This document shows, one piece after another, positions 13,029 to 25,033 of a stretch of 64,000 nt of DNA; the first letter of the stretch is position 1; every line of letters starts with the position of its first letter. The translations under genes were made by a program, and so were the position numbers. The notes under the pieces were generated by a model that saw only the letters and a list, made by a program, of their open reading frames with translations, did not search any database and was not told the origin of the DNA. Source of the stretch: Aplysia californica (lineage: Eukaryota; Mollusca; Gastropoda; Aplysiida; Aplysiidae); the NCBI RefSeq assembly GCF_000002075.1, contig NW_004798047.1:192234-256233 (forward strand), given 5' to 3'.

Positions 13029-13490
13029 TTTTTTTTTTTTGGTCAGTGTTTAACGGCACTCGCAACCTCACAAGGTCATATGGGCGCGCGGACACATTAA
13101 ACATTTTTTCAGTTGGTAGGAAATTTTACATTTTGCCCGGATGGCGGGCAAAGCACACACTTATTTTGAACCACTAAGTGATCTTTTTAATGTGTGCAAC
13201 TTGCACTCCAAGATTTTTCGCTGTTTTCCAAGAAAGCTAGGTGTAGATTTTATCTACCATAAGATCAGGGGTGTGGCTGAAAAACAGCTGTAAGAAGGAG
13301 CCAAGGAGTAGCAGTAGAAAGGTAGCAGAAAGATTGAGGGGGTCGGTGCAGAAAGTGGAGACGAAAGCAGATGACAGAACATTATTAGAGAGCGGGAAGG
13401 GATGTGAAAGGAGAAAATTTTAGAGAAGATTTGAATCCGGGACCTTTTAAAGGAGGCAAACACCTTAACCTCTAGACCACAAGAGCCCCG
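13029..13490 (-). repeat. tRNA-derived SINE, copy 2, with target-site duplication
   Basis: This is a full-length minus-strand copy. Its head ends in GGGGCTCTTGTGGTCTAGAG, and it has the same CT-rich body and GAACC/CTACCAACTGAAAAA blocks as the other copies. It ends in the hairpin-type tail and a poly(A) tract (T-run at 13029-13040). It is flanked by a perfect 10-bp direct repeat TCTATCAGAT at 13019-13028 and 13491-13500, the signature of retroposition. Confidence 0.88.
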
Positions 13491-14465
13491 TCTATCAGAT
13501 AGAGATGTTATAAAATCAAATGTGGTCCATAAACCTGAAAGGGATTAATCTGTGATCAAGGATGTTTCCTCCACCCTTTCTGGGACTCATCTAAGGCTCT
13601 GGGGTTTTTTTTATCCTTAAGGGGAAAAAAAGGTTTGAAAGGGTTTTATGTTTTGGTATTGATCTCATATTATTTCACATTTCTCTGAATATTGAAAGTG
13701 CTAAAAAGATTTTGTTGCTAATAACAGCAACATCAACCTACTGTGCGGATGGACTATTTATCAAGGTATCTGCCAAACAGCAGCTCTTTTGAGAAGCAGG
13801 TCTTGGTTGCCCTTAGTTGGAGGTTGCTGCTAAATGGAACTTTCTAAAGGGGGAGGGGGGGGGAGTACTCTGCCTGCTCAAGCTTAGATGGAGGTTGCTA
13901 ACTGTCTTGGTTGCCGTTAAATAGACACTACTCAACTGTTGCTTTTTCAAAATTACGACTAGTTACCATGACACCTAACAGCAGTAGTATCTTTGTTACA
14001 GGAATTTAAAGGCTGACTGTTGAGAGTTCATATTATTGTCTTTGTTAAGATACAATATCGATATAAAATTTTTTATGAATTGTATTGAGATAAAAATGAA
14101 TTCAAGTGGATTCACCTTTTTGCAGTCACGACTTTAAACTCTCTTTGTTCCTTAAGTACAGGTTCGAGGGGTCAATAGATAAGTATGTACAGCTTGCTCA
14201 CTTTGTGAACTCAACACAAGCTGTAGATTACCTGTTCAGGAAGATGGCTTTGAGTTTATATTATGATTTTAAAATAAAATATGGAAGAAAGTAGGAAACT
14301 GAATTCGAAGTATTGTTGTGAATGATAATGAACTCCCATGCTGTTGAGAACTGGATTTCCTTCCTGATTTATTGGTACATAAATCGTGTAAAGATTTTTT
14401 CCCACCCTCTTTTCTGTTTATGTGTTCTTTATATTTGTTCATTGTCTTTCTTTCTTTCAGGCATA

Positions 14466-14746
14466 ATGAACATGCCAAACCAAGGTGCTCGTCAGGTGTT
14501 TCTCTACGATCACGGCCGGCCTCACTGGTCACAGGGAGGACCTCTCTTCTACGACCGCAGGGTTCCCCCTCCTCCCCCGCCCCAGATGGGCAACTTTCCC
14601 AACCCACAGATCCAGGGGCCGTCCCCTCAGTGGTTGCGGGGTCCTTTCATTGGGGGACCAGGCCCTGGCCCCGGACCCAACCAGCAGCAGTTTGATGGGT
14701 TTGGGATCATCCCCTGGGGGAACCAAGGCAATCATAATTACAACAG
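14466..14746 (+). CDS. BTB gene coding exon: Pro/Gly-rich N terminus
   Basis: The acceptor is a strong pyrimidine tract ending TTTCTTTCAG at 14460. The exon itself begins at 14461 and the ATG is at 14466, with a second in-frame ATG two codons later. It encodes MNMPNQGARQVFLYDHGRP followed by runs of proline and a PGPGPGP segment. It ends in phase 2 at a CAG|GTAAAT donor. A long CA repeat begins about 12 bases inside the intron. Confidence 0.85.
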
Positions 14747-14799
14747 GTAAATATATACACATACTCTTAGACACGCACGCATGCACACTCACACGCACG

Positions 14800-14860
<61 letters not shown>

Positions 14861-17800
14861 CACAAACACACACATACAAGCACGCACGCACTCACGAATG
14901 TAAACACACAGACACACAAACACACACACGCACACACACTCATACACACACGCACAGAAAAAAATATTAATAACAAGTTTTAGAAATGGGCAAGACAAAT
15001 TTTTAAAAACCTACTGAAAAGCGACAGTGACAAATGGTCTTGAATTTTTATTAGAAGTTACATCTAATCACAATACTTTGATTTGAGGAAAATTTATGCT
15101 TGCCTCAGGTTATATTTTTGTAGGTTTAGTAATAGGAATTGTACAAAAAGTGCGAGAATCCTGGTGTGGCATTCTGAGTTGTGTTTTCACTCCTGTTGTG
15201 GCCCAATTTTGCTTGACAGCTGTATTTGGATATCAAGCAATTCTACTGCCATGTTTTATTGTAAAAAGATTCTGCACACTTATTTGATGTTACAATACCT
15301 GAAGCCACAACTCAGCTGGGCCACTATACATAATGAACAATGCTGCTGTCTGGATCTCTTTTGATTTGTGCTGTTCAGGGGTGTCCTTTATGTTATCTTC
15401 TCCAGGCACAACAATCGGCATCATCACAACAGAAATGGTGGCGCTCCAAGGAACAACCGATTGCTCGCGCTGAATGCTCGCGGCAACAACCACCGACAGC
15501 AGCACAACAACAACGACCATGAGGTAGGTCAGAAGGCTGGCATTTTATGTGAATTTGTACTGAATAAGATAATAGGGACTTAGTGTAGAATATTTTCCCT
15601 GCTTTAGTAGTCTTTGAGATTGTCTTTTTATTGAAGAGAAATGCGAAGTCCTTATTACGGAATATACTTTTGGGATTTTAAGTTTGTTTCATTCAGAACA
15701 TAACTGGCTTTCATAAATGTTGTAACCAAGTTTATTTAGACCCAGCTCTAAAGAGTTTCATGTAATATTTAGAAACTTACGGATTTTACTGTTGTGTACC
15801 AGAATATGCTCTCAGGGAGTGTAGAAAAAGAAAACGTAGCAGGTCTCATGATGCTATCAAATTGATACGTGTCCGTGTCGTGTCTCATCAGGTGCGGTAC
15901 TTATGTTTCAAGTGCGGGGATTACCTCCAGAACTCTCCAGAGTCTGGTGTGCACTTGTGCGATGCCGGTGGCCCACACCTGGAGCAGAGGCAGTCCCACC
16001 AGCTACACAATAACAATGGCGGAGAGCTGCAACAGCAGCAACATGAAGACCTGCAGGCCAGGCTCAGTACGTTTGTCCTTGGTTTTTCTTTTTTTTTTGA
16101 GGGGGAGGGGGGGAGGGGTTCTCATTTTTTTCTGCTCCTTCTAGTGTGCAATTGGGGAATAGAGGGCACCACTTGTAGGTTCTATTTCATTTCTTTCAGT
16201 CAGTTGTTGTTTCTGTCTGTCTGTCTTGCTTTTTCCCTGCACTCAAACTCAAAACTCTTCTCCTTCCTTGTTTTTTGCACTTTTCTTTTCAGTGTCATTG
16301 TTGTTCTCATCCGTTCCCAAAAAACATATATAGCTGTTGCTATGTTGAATTACCCACACTAAATGACTGTTATATGTTTGATGTGCTTCTCTTTGCTTAA
16401 ACATGAAAACTGCTATGCACTAGAACTCATGGGTGGTTGATGGGTGCTCTGATATGGTTTTCTCCTTTCCTCTCAAAACATCTATTGTCTTTATCTCTCT
16501 TCTTTTTCTTTGTATGTTACTTTCTAGTGGAGTTTTGGCAACAACATAACCAATCTGGTTGTACGGTAATTATCTGTCTTTGTCGTCCTGCCTTTTTTCA
16601 GCATAAAACAGCTTTTTGTTGTGTAGATATGCTTCTTTTTTCACTGAAACTTTATGGATGGTTGGCAGGTGCTCTGGTGTGGTCATCTCCTTCTTTCCTA
16701 TCAACCATCTGTATCGATCGTCCCCGTCTTTCATCCTTTATGACCAAAACTGAGTCAATAGTGCCGTAAAACAGCCTCTCAATCAATCAAGCAACCCCCT
16801 CCTTTTTGTGTTTGTTTCTCTCTTGTAACACCTCCAATCTTCTGCTCTTTTAAGACCTTATTGTTTTGCAAGTGCCGTAAAACTCTTACTTAAACTGAAT
16901 CATCTGAAACTTGGGGGAGGGGATGATCAGAATTTTGTCACTCTCTCATTGAAAGGTTTGGGTGTTGTAGCTTCATGGGATTAGGAAGTAGAACTTCAAG
17001 CCTGCAGCCCAGTTCTTCATTTGGGGTAAGAAATAAGCTTTTGAAAATGTATAGGATTATTATTATTGCAAGTAATTGAATTTCACTTTTTCTTTCCCTC
17101 TGCAGAAGCTTTCATGGAAGAAGCCAAAGTGGCGGTGAGCTCTGATGTGAAACTGTCTCAGGAGGATATTCACAAAGTCTGTCTAGAGAGGGCCGAGAAA
17201 TTCCTCTCCTTGTACAATCAGGTATGATGCTCGACTGTTCTCTAAACACAGTAGTGTTATACGTGGAAGAGTGTTTATGTGGTAGAGGTTTTTAGGTTTT
17301 TGTCTCAAGTATGTTCTACAGAAATAAAGAATTTCTTACGACAGTTTCAATAAAAAAGAGTCCAATCAGGAAAGTGAAGACATTTGAATGACTGTCTAAT
17401 CAAGCATTAAATATAAATCAAAAGCTATCTGTGGTCAGTCCATCTATACAGCTGTGAATGATGGATCATTATAAAAGATTGAAAATAGAATAAAAGCAGT
17501 AGAAATGTTTTTTTTTTTAAGGAGACTGTTGAGAATTTGATGGAAAGGGGAAAAAATCAAATGAGATAGTTCTGAAAGAAGCTCAGTTGGACAGTTTGGA
17601 ATCTGATGAAGCCTTATGCTTATGAATTGTACTGTGAGTAGTCGAACCTGAACTGATTGTATTTGTAAGTTTGAATTGTTTAACTATCAATCCGTGTGTA
17701 GGATTACATTTTCTTCAATCTCTTTATATATTTTTTAACCCCTTTAAAAAAAAGCCTTTTTTGTTTTTTAATAATTGTTTTTTTGCTGTGTGGTTAGTTG

Positions 17801-20382
17801 AACGGTGCTTCTGGTATGTCCTACTTTTTTCCTTTCCCTCTGTTTTTTGTTTCTGTCTTTCTTGTATTCCCTGAATGGCCATTAGAATGCGGATGTGCTT
17901 TTGTTTATTCAAACTACAACAGAAATTAAAACAGTCTATACATTGTAGTAATGAATAATTGAATGCTTGGGTACTTCATAATTTGATAGAATAACAATCT
18001 TGTGCTAATGAGTAAGTGCTGTGAAATGTCCAGCCCGAGATGATTTTCATATTGTGCTTGTAAATTGATGTTGTATAAATGCCTTACCCTGTTTAGGATT
18101 ACATTTTTTGGTTTTGGTGATTGGGGGTGATTAGAGGGCACCAATGGAAGGTACTGACTAGTTTTCATTGTTTTTGTTGTTTTTATCTTACTTTTCCGGG
18201 ACACTAGATGGCTGTTCTTGTGTCAGCAGGTTTCTGTTTATTCACACAGTGGATGGTTGGTAGATTCTCTAGTATGGTTTGCTCCTTTTTCCTATCGAAC
18301 ACCTGTCGTCCTTATCTCTCATTCTCTTTATTTTGCCTTTGTTACCTCTAACACCTCTAATCTTCAGCACTTATTTGACGTGGGTGATTGGCGGATGCTC
18401 TGGTGTGGTTTGCTTCTTCTTTCCTATAAAACGTCAATCGTCTTTATCTCCCCTTCTTCTTTTTTGTGTTTGTTTCTCTGGTAACACCTCTAATCTTCGG
18501 CACTTTTATGACCTTTCTTATTGGGGTGCGAGCACTTGCTAAAACTAAAAAGCACTTTTTTGACCTGATTGTGTTGCAAGTGCTGCAAAACACTTTCTAA
18601 AACAAAAAATACCTCTTCTCTTTTTTTGTGTCTGCTACTCTTTAGTAACACCTCTCATCTTTGGCACTTTAAACGTGACCCGATTGTGTTGCAATGCTGT
18701 AAAACTCTTACTTAAACAAACACACTACTCTAACGAATACATTTTTTTTTCCATTTCAGCTGCAGAATGAGCAATTGTCAATACAGGAGCAGCAGGAGAA
18801 GCTGGAGGCCCAGCGGAAGGAGCTGGAGAAGCGAGACGGAGAGCTGGCTGCTCTGCAGACACAGCTAGAGGACGACCGCAGCAAGCTTCTCAAGGAGTGC
18901 AAGAAGGAGAGGGAGGAGATTGCTCGCAAGTGGCAGGAACTGAAAGATGAGATCTCACGCATGGAAGAAATGCACACAATGCAAAAGGTATGGGGGGGTT
19001 CTGTTTTGTTTTTGTTTTTTCTTGCAATTCTTTCCCTGAGCCGTTACCAAATCCTTATCATTGTCTTCAATTTTTGTAAGGAAGAAAAACCCAAAACTGA
19101 AAATACGATGCTCGATTTTTATGGATGACAGCTTGGTTTTGGGAGTAAAATGTTTTTCGTAGTTCAAAGAAAAAGACTAGAGGAAGTTTTTAATTAGTTC
19201 ATAGCAAAAACCTGTCTCCATTTAATTGTATTTATGATAGATAGCAGCATTTTTCTTAAAAACTGTATCAACTGGTTTTTTTTTTATAGCACTGGAGTTC
19301 TTGCCACCCTTGCTTTCAGTGACAGTCCCTTTCCTACTCTTTGAAAACGATATATCATACTGTTTCCTGGTGTTTATGTGTATTCGTTTTTGGTTTTACT
19401 ATTTTCCAAACTATGACATGCCTCGGAATGTTCTTGAAAGTAATTTCTCTTCATACACCCAGGAAACTGTTTTGGTGTTTGCCTTCTGTATCAAAGCTTT
19501 TTCTTTTTCCTCATCACTGGGGCTGATAAGTTCTCAAGGAGACTTGCGTGCCTGCTGATGATTAAAAGGAACAAAAAAGAAAAAAAAAATTAGGGATTCC
19601 CTTATCTCAATTTGTGGCTGCATTGTGTCATAACATAACTTTTGGTTTTGAAAATTTAAACCAAAGTGTGAGACAGACAAAAAAATAAGTTCATCCATGT
19701 TTTTTCATTTTATAGGGTAGAATTCGTCTTGATGTTGGTGGAAGTGTGTTCACAACTTCAAGGTTAACCCTGACCAAAGATGCAGACTCGATGTTGGCAG
19801 CCATGTTCAGCGGACGTCACCATGTAACTCAGGAGGAGGACGGTACGGTCTTTATCGACCGAGATGGCACACATTTCAGGTAAGGTAGTCGGTGGTCTTC
19901 ATGCTTCTACAGCTAATTGCTGGTCATAACACGTCAGTTTATAGACTTTACAAACTGCTCTTTTGTTAGAATATCATAGCTGTCTCAAGAAAAAGGAAAA
20001 GGTGCAGCTGCATTTTTGACTTTGCTGTACTGCTGTACAGAGTGAAAATGAAAAAATCATCACTTACTTTTTTTTTACTTGAAAAAGTGGCGAAATGAAG
20101 TTCTCAATTGAAGCTTGTTTTTAAAATTTTTTTTTAATGGGTCTTAAAATAAAAGTTTTGATTTGTGGTCTGCAGCAAGACAAACGCGACATAAGCTTTT
20201 AACAGAAAAAAAAGTAATGAATGTTGTGCTTTGTTTTCAGATACATCTTGAACTATTTGAGAGATGGAGGTGTCAACCCTGATGGGTTGCCGCGGGATCG
20301 CCAGGTGCTGAGAGAGCTGCGGAATGAAGCTGTCTACTTTCAGTTGAATGGGCTTGTCCAAACCATTGAAAAGTTCTTGTAG
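14466..20382 (+). CDS. KCTD-type BTB/T1 protein with coiled coil (spliced gene)
   Basis: Seven coding exons (14466-14746, 15406-15523, 15892-16066, 17106-17221, 18760-18987, 19716-19879, 20241-20382) join in frame with GT/AG borders to give 407 residues. Order: Pro/Gly-rich N terminus (1-94), His/Asn-rich stretch (94-133), a Cys pair LCFKCG at about 138-141 with HLC at about 154-156, a helical segment, a coiled coil (231-306), and a BTB/T1 domain (309-400). The BTB part (DVGGSVFTTSR, SMLAAMFSGRHH, FIDRDGTHFRYILNYLRDG) is closest in style to KCTD proteins, many of which act as Cullin-3 substrate adaptors or oligomerise. BTB is usually N-terminal in KCTDs; here it is C-terminal. The start at 14466 is chosen because the upstream exon is unresolved. 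The exact orthologue is not recognised and CUL3 binding is inference. Confidence 0.9.
14759..14957. repeat. (CA)n microsatellite next to a splice donor
   Basis: A roughly 200-bp imperfect CA array begins within about 12-30 bases of the donor at 14747 and is transcribed as CA repeat in the pre-mRNA. Confidence 0.95.
15406..15523 (+). CDS. BTB gene exon: His/Asn-rich segment
   Basis: The acceptor is CTTCTCCAG at 15397-15405 and the donor is GAG|GTAGGT. The exon encodes HNNRHHHNRNGGAPRNNR and a further Asn/Gln/His-rich stretch, probably disordered. It completes an Arg codon split with the previous exon and ends in phase 0. Confidence 0.85.
15892..16066 (+). CDS. BTB gene exon: Cys-pair segment
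   Basis: The exon starts after TCTCATCAG and encodes VRYLCFKCGDYLQNSPESG, then VHLCDAGGPHLEQ and a Gln-rich stretch. The C-x2-C pair with a later His and Cys could bind zinc, but I do not recognise a named finger family. The donor is CTCA|GTACGT, phase 1. Confidence 0.85.
16130..16895 (+). repeat. Repeat family A copies in a BTB gene intron
   Basis: At least two partial copies are present. One left part has AGAGGGCACCACTTGTAGG and TGTCTGTCTGTCTTGC. Right parts near 16430 and 16655 have GGTGCTCTGGTGTGG and CTATCAACCATCTGTATCG, ending in TTTTGCAAGTGCCGTAAAAC. The family is CT-rich and ends in the same tail type as the SINEs. Confidence 0.65.
17106..17221 (+). CDS. BTB gene exon: helical linker
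   Basis: Acceptor CCCTCTGCAG, donor CAG|GTATGA. The exon encodes AFMEEAKVAVSSDVKLSQED and HKVCLERAEKFLSLYNQ, predicted to be helical by composition. Phase runs from 1 to 0. Confidence 0.88.
18110..18720 (+). repeat. Repeat family A, tandem partial copies
   Basis: A left part (AGAGGGCACCAATGGAAGG) is followed by three right-part copies (TGGTTTGCTCC, GGTGTGGTTTGCTTCTTC and shorter). Each ends in GTTGTGTTGCAA-type tails near 18498-18540, 18546-18600 and 18658-18715. The last tail lies about 45 bp before the coiled-coil exon. Confidence 0.65.
18760..18987 (+). CDS. BTB gene exon: coiled coil
   Basis: 76 codons, phase 0 at both ends, acceptor CCATTTCAG, donor AAG|GTATGG. The peptide is almost entirely charged and Gln/Leu-rich with heptad spacing (for example LEAQRKELEKRDGELAALQT) and no proline, a clear coiled coil likely to drive oligomerisation. 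Confidence 0.92.
19716..19879 (+). CDS. BTB gene exon: first part of BTB/T1 domain
   Basis: Acceptor CATTTTATAG, donor CAG|GTAAGG. The exon encodes IRLDVGGSVFTTSRLTL, SMLAAMFSGRHH and VFIDRDGTHF, the conserved beta-strand and A-helix motifs of KCTD T1-type BTB domains. Phase runs from 0 to 2. Confidence 0.95.
20241..20382 (+). CDS. BTB gene last exon: end of BTB/T1 domain
   Basis: Acceptor GTTTTCAG. The exon encodes YILNYLRDGGVNPDGLPRD and ends ...FQLNGLVQTIEKFL then TAG at 20380-20382. The stop comes directly after the last BTB helix, so nothing follows the domain. Confidence 0.95.
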
Positions 20383-23300
20383 GATGAATCTGTTTGTCTC
20401 CCGACCTGCCGGAGTAATGAGGGGTCTTTGCGCCCGTCGAGTCGACCCAAGTGACTTGCAGAAGTCTCCCTCGGAGCCTGTGCTTTTTCGGATAGCTGCT
20501 TCTTTCCCCGTGGGTGTGTGTTTGCCTGCTACCCATCAAGCCTAGTGCAAGCTGCGCCGCTGAAAGAAGGAGTAGAGCAGATACTTTACTACTAGCACTC
20601 TGTGTGTGTGGTGTGTGATGTTGTAGTACTTCAGGAGAAATATCAGTGTATTTTTTTTCCCAAGTCTTACTAATGATTGCCTTTGGCACTTCCCATGTGG
20701 TTGTTGTGGTATTATCCTGCACAGCATTTGATAAATGTCTTTTCTCTTTTAGCCATATTTTTAAAACTAAGGCACTACTTCACTTGCTCATATAGTGACC
20801 ACCTGTGTTTAGTAATTTTAGACTTCACTACACAAGGAATTCTTTGACATGATTGACAATCTGTCATAATGAAATGTTAATTTTCTTCATACCTTGGGAA
20901 AATTTTTAAGATGTATGTTTAGTTAGTTTAGTACATAAGAAAAATGAAATTTTATGCATGGTTTCAAAACGTTATTTAGATTGGAGACTTGTCCTGAAGT
21001 AACACATTGATGGAGTCTGTGCTTAGTTGATTGCAATGGTAGCTAGGTGTGACGACTACTATTACCCCATTCCCATTCCCTCACTGACAGCTAAAGTATG
21101 ATGTTTCATCTGTAAAATCGAAATTTTTCCACTTATTTTTTTTTTCCTTCTTCTCATTTGGGCTGTTTTCCTTTTATTTCTTCTTTTATTTTATTCTAGT
21201 TCCTTTGCAGATGTTATTTCTCAAGTGGTGAAAATTTTATGACTGTTGTAAAGACAATACTTTTTCTGCTCTTGCACTTGTTTGTCTTGTGTCCATATTG
21301 TCTTGGTTGTGCTGACGCTGATCTGTACAGACCTCAGCACCCATCGCTGCTGTTCTCTCCTATCTTTGGCCACTGTGCTGTTTCTCCGTGTTGACTTCAA
21401 TGTGAGTGAGTTGACTGTTATGTACTATGGTCTACATTACTATCAGGCACTTTGCCGCCTCTCGTCTCCTTGTGGGTCTGTCTGCTGATCTGCATCATGC
21501 CCAAATCATTCCCCTTTATGGTTTTAGAGAAATTTTCTGTTTGTTATTCTGGGCTCTAACGTTGTTGTTATGTCAGGGTTATATTTTATTTTTAAAACTT
21601 TTTGTCAGTTATCCAGTGCTTCGTTGACCTCAAGAGGAGAATGTATCTCTCTTCTTTTGTTTCTCTGTGTTTGGTCCCCATGTCCTGCTCTCATTTCTCT
21701 GTCACACCGCAGTTGACTGCCGTGATGTGAGGGTGGGGGGATGGCCTGTGCTGTGGCTGTCCTTGTGCTGCGCTTTGTTTCATGTGATATTGTAGCATCC
21801 AAAATCCATATTCATGTTTTGCCATCAGGAGGCACTCTATAATAACCATGAAAAGACTTTGATCTTTTATTTTGTTTTAAAAAACAACATTTTAAATCGT
21901 TATTTTTACTGCATGCATTTGTAAACGGTGGCGGTCGTGTTAAAAATAATCTAGCTCGGTATTTTCATCTTTATGAACTGTCTTTTAAAGGATTATAGAT
22001 TTTCTCTCTGTCTTTGAAGACATATACTCTTTTAACCGTTACTATATACATATATATGAATCTTGTAAATTAACTAGATCTAGTGGCATCTGTATTGTGA
22101 GCTATTTGCAATCAGAAATGACTTGTGTCTGGGTTTGTTTTTTTTAACCGATTTGTTGGAGAAAAAAACCTAGAGGCAACTCTTCTGCTTTTCTTTTTTC
22201 TTGTTTGAATACTACTCGGCCAAATTTCACCTGTGGAATGATAAATTTTCCTCAACCTTATCTTTCTTGTTGATATTGTAAGTAGTTGCCTTATGCCAAT
22301 GCATGCTGGTTGGGTTCAGTGGTAATAGAGAAGAAAGCCAATTTGTTTTGTGGTTGTGGATTAGAGTTCCTTTTTTTTGTGGGGATTTCATTTAGTTGTT
22401 TGTTACTCGTGGCTGTTTCCCTGATTAACAATTGATTTGTTTAGCTGTGATATAATGCTTTCTTCTCTCTCTGTTTCTTTGTGAACGTTGACATCTTTCT
22501 GTTGTTTCCCCCTACCCCCACCCCTTTATTTTTTTCTTATTTCTTTATCTTTCATTTTTCCTGATTTAAATTTTGATTTATTTTGAATTTTTTCCCCCCA
22601 CCCCACCCTTTCTTTCCTATGTCCATTTTATAGCATCATTTTATCTGTTGCTGATCGGTTGAAGAACAGAAAGACTTTTGTATTTCACATTTTTCATGAT
22701 GCAAATTTTTCTCAGGGTTCATTGCAAGTGTTAATGTTTCACCTTCCTTTCATACAACGGACACCAAAGTGAATGAGCGTGAGCACATCGTAGTGAGGAT
22801 CTTGTGAGGGTGGGATGAGGCGGACAGGGGCAGCCTCGCATGTTGCATCGAAAAGGGGGCTTTTTAGTGTGGCATGTGCCTCTAAAGACAAGGCTTTGGC
22901 CATTCCCATAACAGGGTGGTAGATAAAAAAGAACAGTAAGAGTAAATCTTTATCTCATTTACGTGATTCATTATATTAATTAAGCTTCCATCTCCTTTTG
23001 AAAAAAAAATAATTAATCAAATCAGGGATGGGTCTGGGAGCTGATTTTGAGTCCTGTTCCTTTGCCCTTCACATCATGAAAAGGGGGAAGGTTAACGTTA
23101 AGTTGGAAGTAAAGCAGCAGGGAATCTTCCCGATACAAGTCAATGCTGATACAAACCTCTTGGGTTGTGGTGGAAATACCTTGTACACATAGTCATATAA
23201 GGATTTAGAGAACTTCTTAAGCGAATCAGAGTCATTTGTTTCCTCTAATGGTGGGTGGGGTAGGTAGATTTGAAAAGTACTTCCTTTCAATATTCACTGT

Positions 23301-24478
23301 TTGTGGTGGACATGTATTGACATTCTATGAGTATGACACGACATGTATTGCAATGGCTCATTCTTCCAGGTGGTACTGTTGTCTTTGTCTCCACCAGTGA
23401 ATACTCCAATGCTTCTCTGCAGTAAGTGACGTTGTTTTCTCAATCTTAAGAGACCCGAAAGCCGAACGGCAAAGTTGTTTTGAGAAAATATAGAGGTAAA
23501 AATGAATTGCAGGTTTTGCACTTAAAGAAATGACAGAGGTGAGGCTGTTGAGTCTTGGTATGATCTCTCTCGTGCTGTACATTGCTTGCTCCAGACGCTG
23601 CTTCTTCCGTCAGTCGAGGTTTTTGTTCCAGTATTCTCCCCTGTCCATATGTAAATACTGTCCCACCATTGGCTTTCTTCATACACTTGCTTTGGTTGCG
23701 TGTAGGGCGGTTTATATGGCTGTGTGGTTTTGATTCAAGCTTGATTTTTGCCCGTGCACCCTCACCCCCACCTGCCTGCCTCGTGTGACAGGACTTTGCT
23801 GTTGTTTGTTTGTTTCCTTGGCCTTCCAGTGATAGAGGATGTAGTGTGTGTTGTAACGTGCGACCCCCCTCGCCCCAAGCAAATATCACTTGTTTGTTGT
23901 TGTTGTTTTTTAAAACTTTATTTTTAATGCCTTTTACTTTTCAAGTTTGTTTGTGTTGGCATTGATAATCACGAATTCCATAAAACTGTTCTCTGGACTT
24001 AGTTGCTACTGCATTTGTTTTGTATGAGGTGAAATAATCCTGAACCAATCATATTATACATATATATATCTTCATTATCGTGTATTTGATAATATTTGCT
24101 ATGCTCCATATACAATAGAGATTCACTCTAGTTTAGATTGAGTACCGGATTTTATTCCCTAATGACTTGTTTTATACCTTTGAGCATATTGTGCTATACT
24201 GTCGTAGACTGTTTGTTGCTATGGGTATACACACTGAAGTAACAATTTTTTTTCTTTTTCCATTTGGACCAGGTGGTTGAGACTCTCTGCCTGATGTAGA
24301 AGCGAAGAGCATCGTTTAATGAAAGGGTTCACAAAAATTGCAAACAAGTTTTCATCATTGTTATTATATTGATAAATCAATGCAGCTTTTTTCCCCCCAT
24401 GATTATTTGGTACATGTAATAGATTATGCGAAAGGACCGTTTCAACCGTTTAAATCTTAATAAACTGCTTCGCATTAT
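20383..24478 (+). other. Probable 3' UTR of the BTB gene
   Basis: The sequence after the stop is T-rich on the coding strand, has no coding exon I can support, and carries no SINEs, unlike the introns. It reaches an AATAAA at 24459-24464 followed by a GT-rich stretch, a plausible cleavage site near 24478. The length is inferred from signals alone. Confidence 0.55.
24459..24464 (+). terminator. Poly(A) signal AATAAA
   Basis: Canonical hexamer followed about 15-20 bases later by TGTGGTCTTTTGTTTC, a GU/U-rich downstream element. It is the first well-formed signal after the BTB stop that I noticed. Confidence 0.5.
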
Positions 24479-25033
24479 GGTGTGGTCTTTTGTTTCAGAA
24501 AGAGACATTTTGGTATGATGTCAATTGGCCCAAGAATCCTTTCATAAAACATGTCTCTTTGGTGACTGTGACATAAAGATACACTTCACCTCCTCCGCCC
24601 CTATTCTTGGTAGACAGCTTACTGTTGTGCTGTGTTCTTCGTGGTTTTAGAGTGGAGCCAGCCGTTAGAAAAATGGAAGTGAAAGTTACAATGGAGTAAG
24701 TTATTGTGCTGCACTTAATTTTTTATTAAGTGTTGGAGATAAAAATTGGGACTCTACTGGAAATGATATGCTTATTTTGTAGGTGGTTAGTTCTTGACAT
24801 GTAAGGGAAAGACGGCCCAGTTCATATTGGTGTTGTGTACAACAAGCCAGTCCTTTGGTTTTATTTATAGCTACTCGAATTTGTGATAATTTAGTCATGT
24901 GTTGTCCTAGAGGGATGAATTAGGTTTTGACCCAGATAAATCCTATGTTGACTCAGATTACTTTTAACTAAATTGGTCTTAAGTACAAGTAAAAAATGGG
25001 TCAACTTGATACCTTGACAATAGGTTCGTGAAT

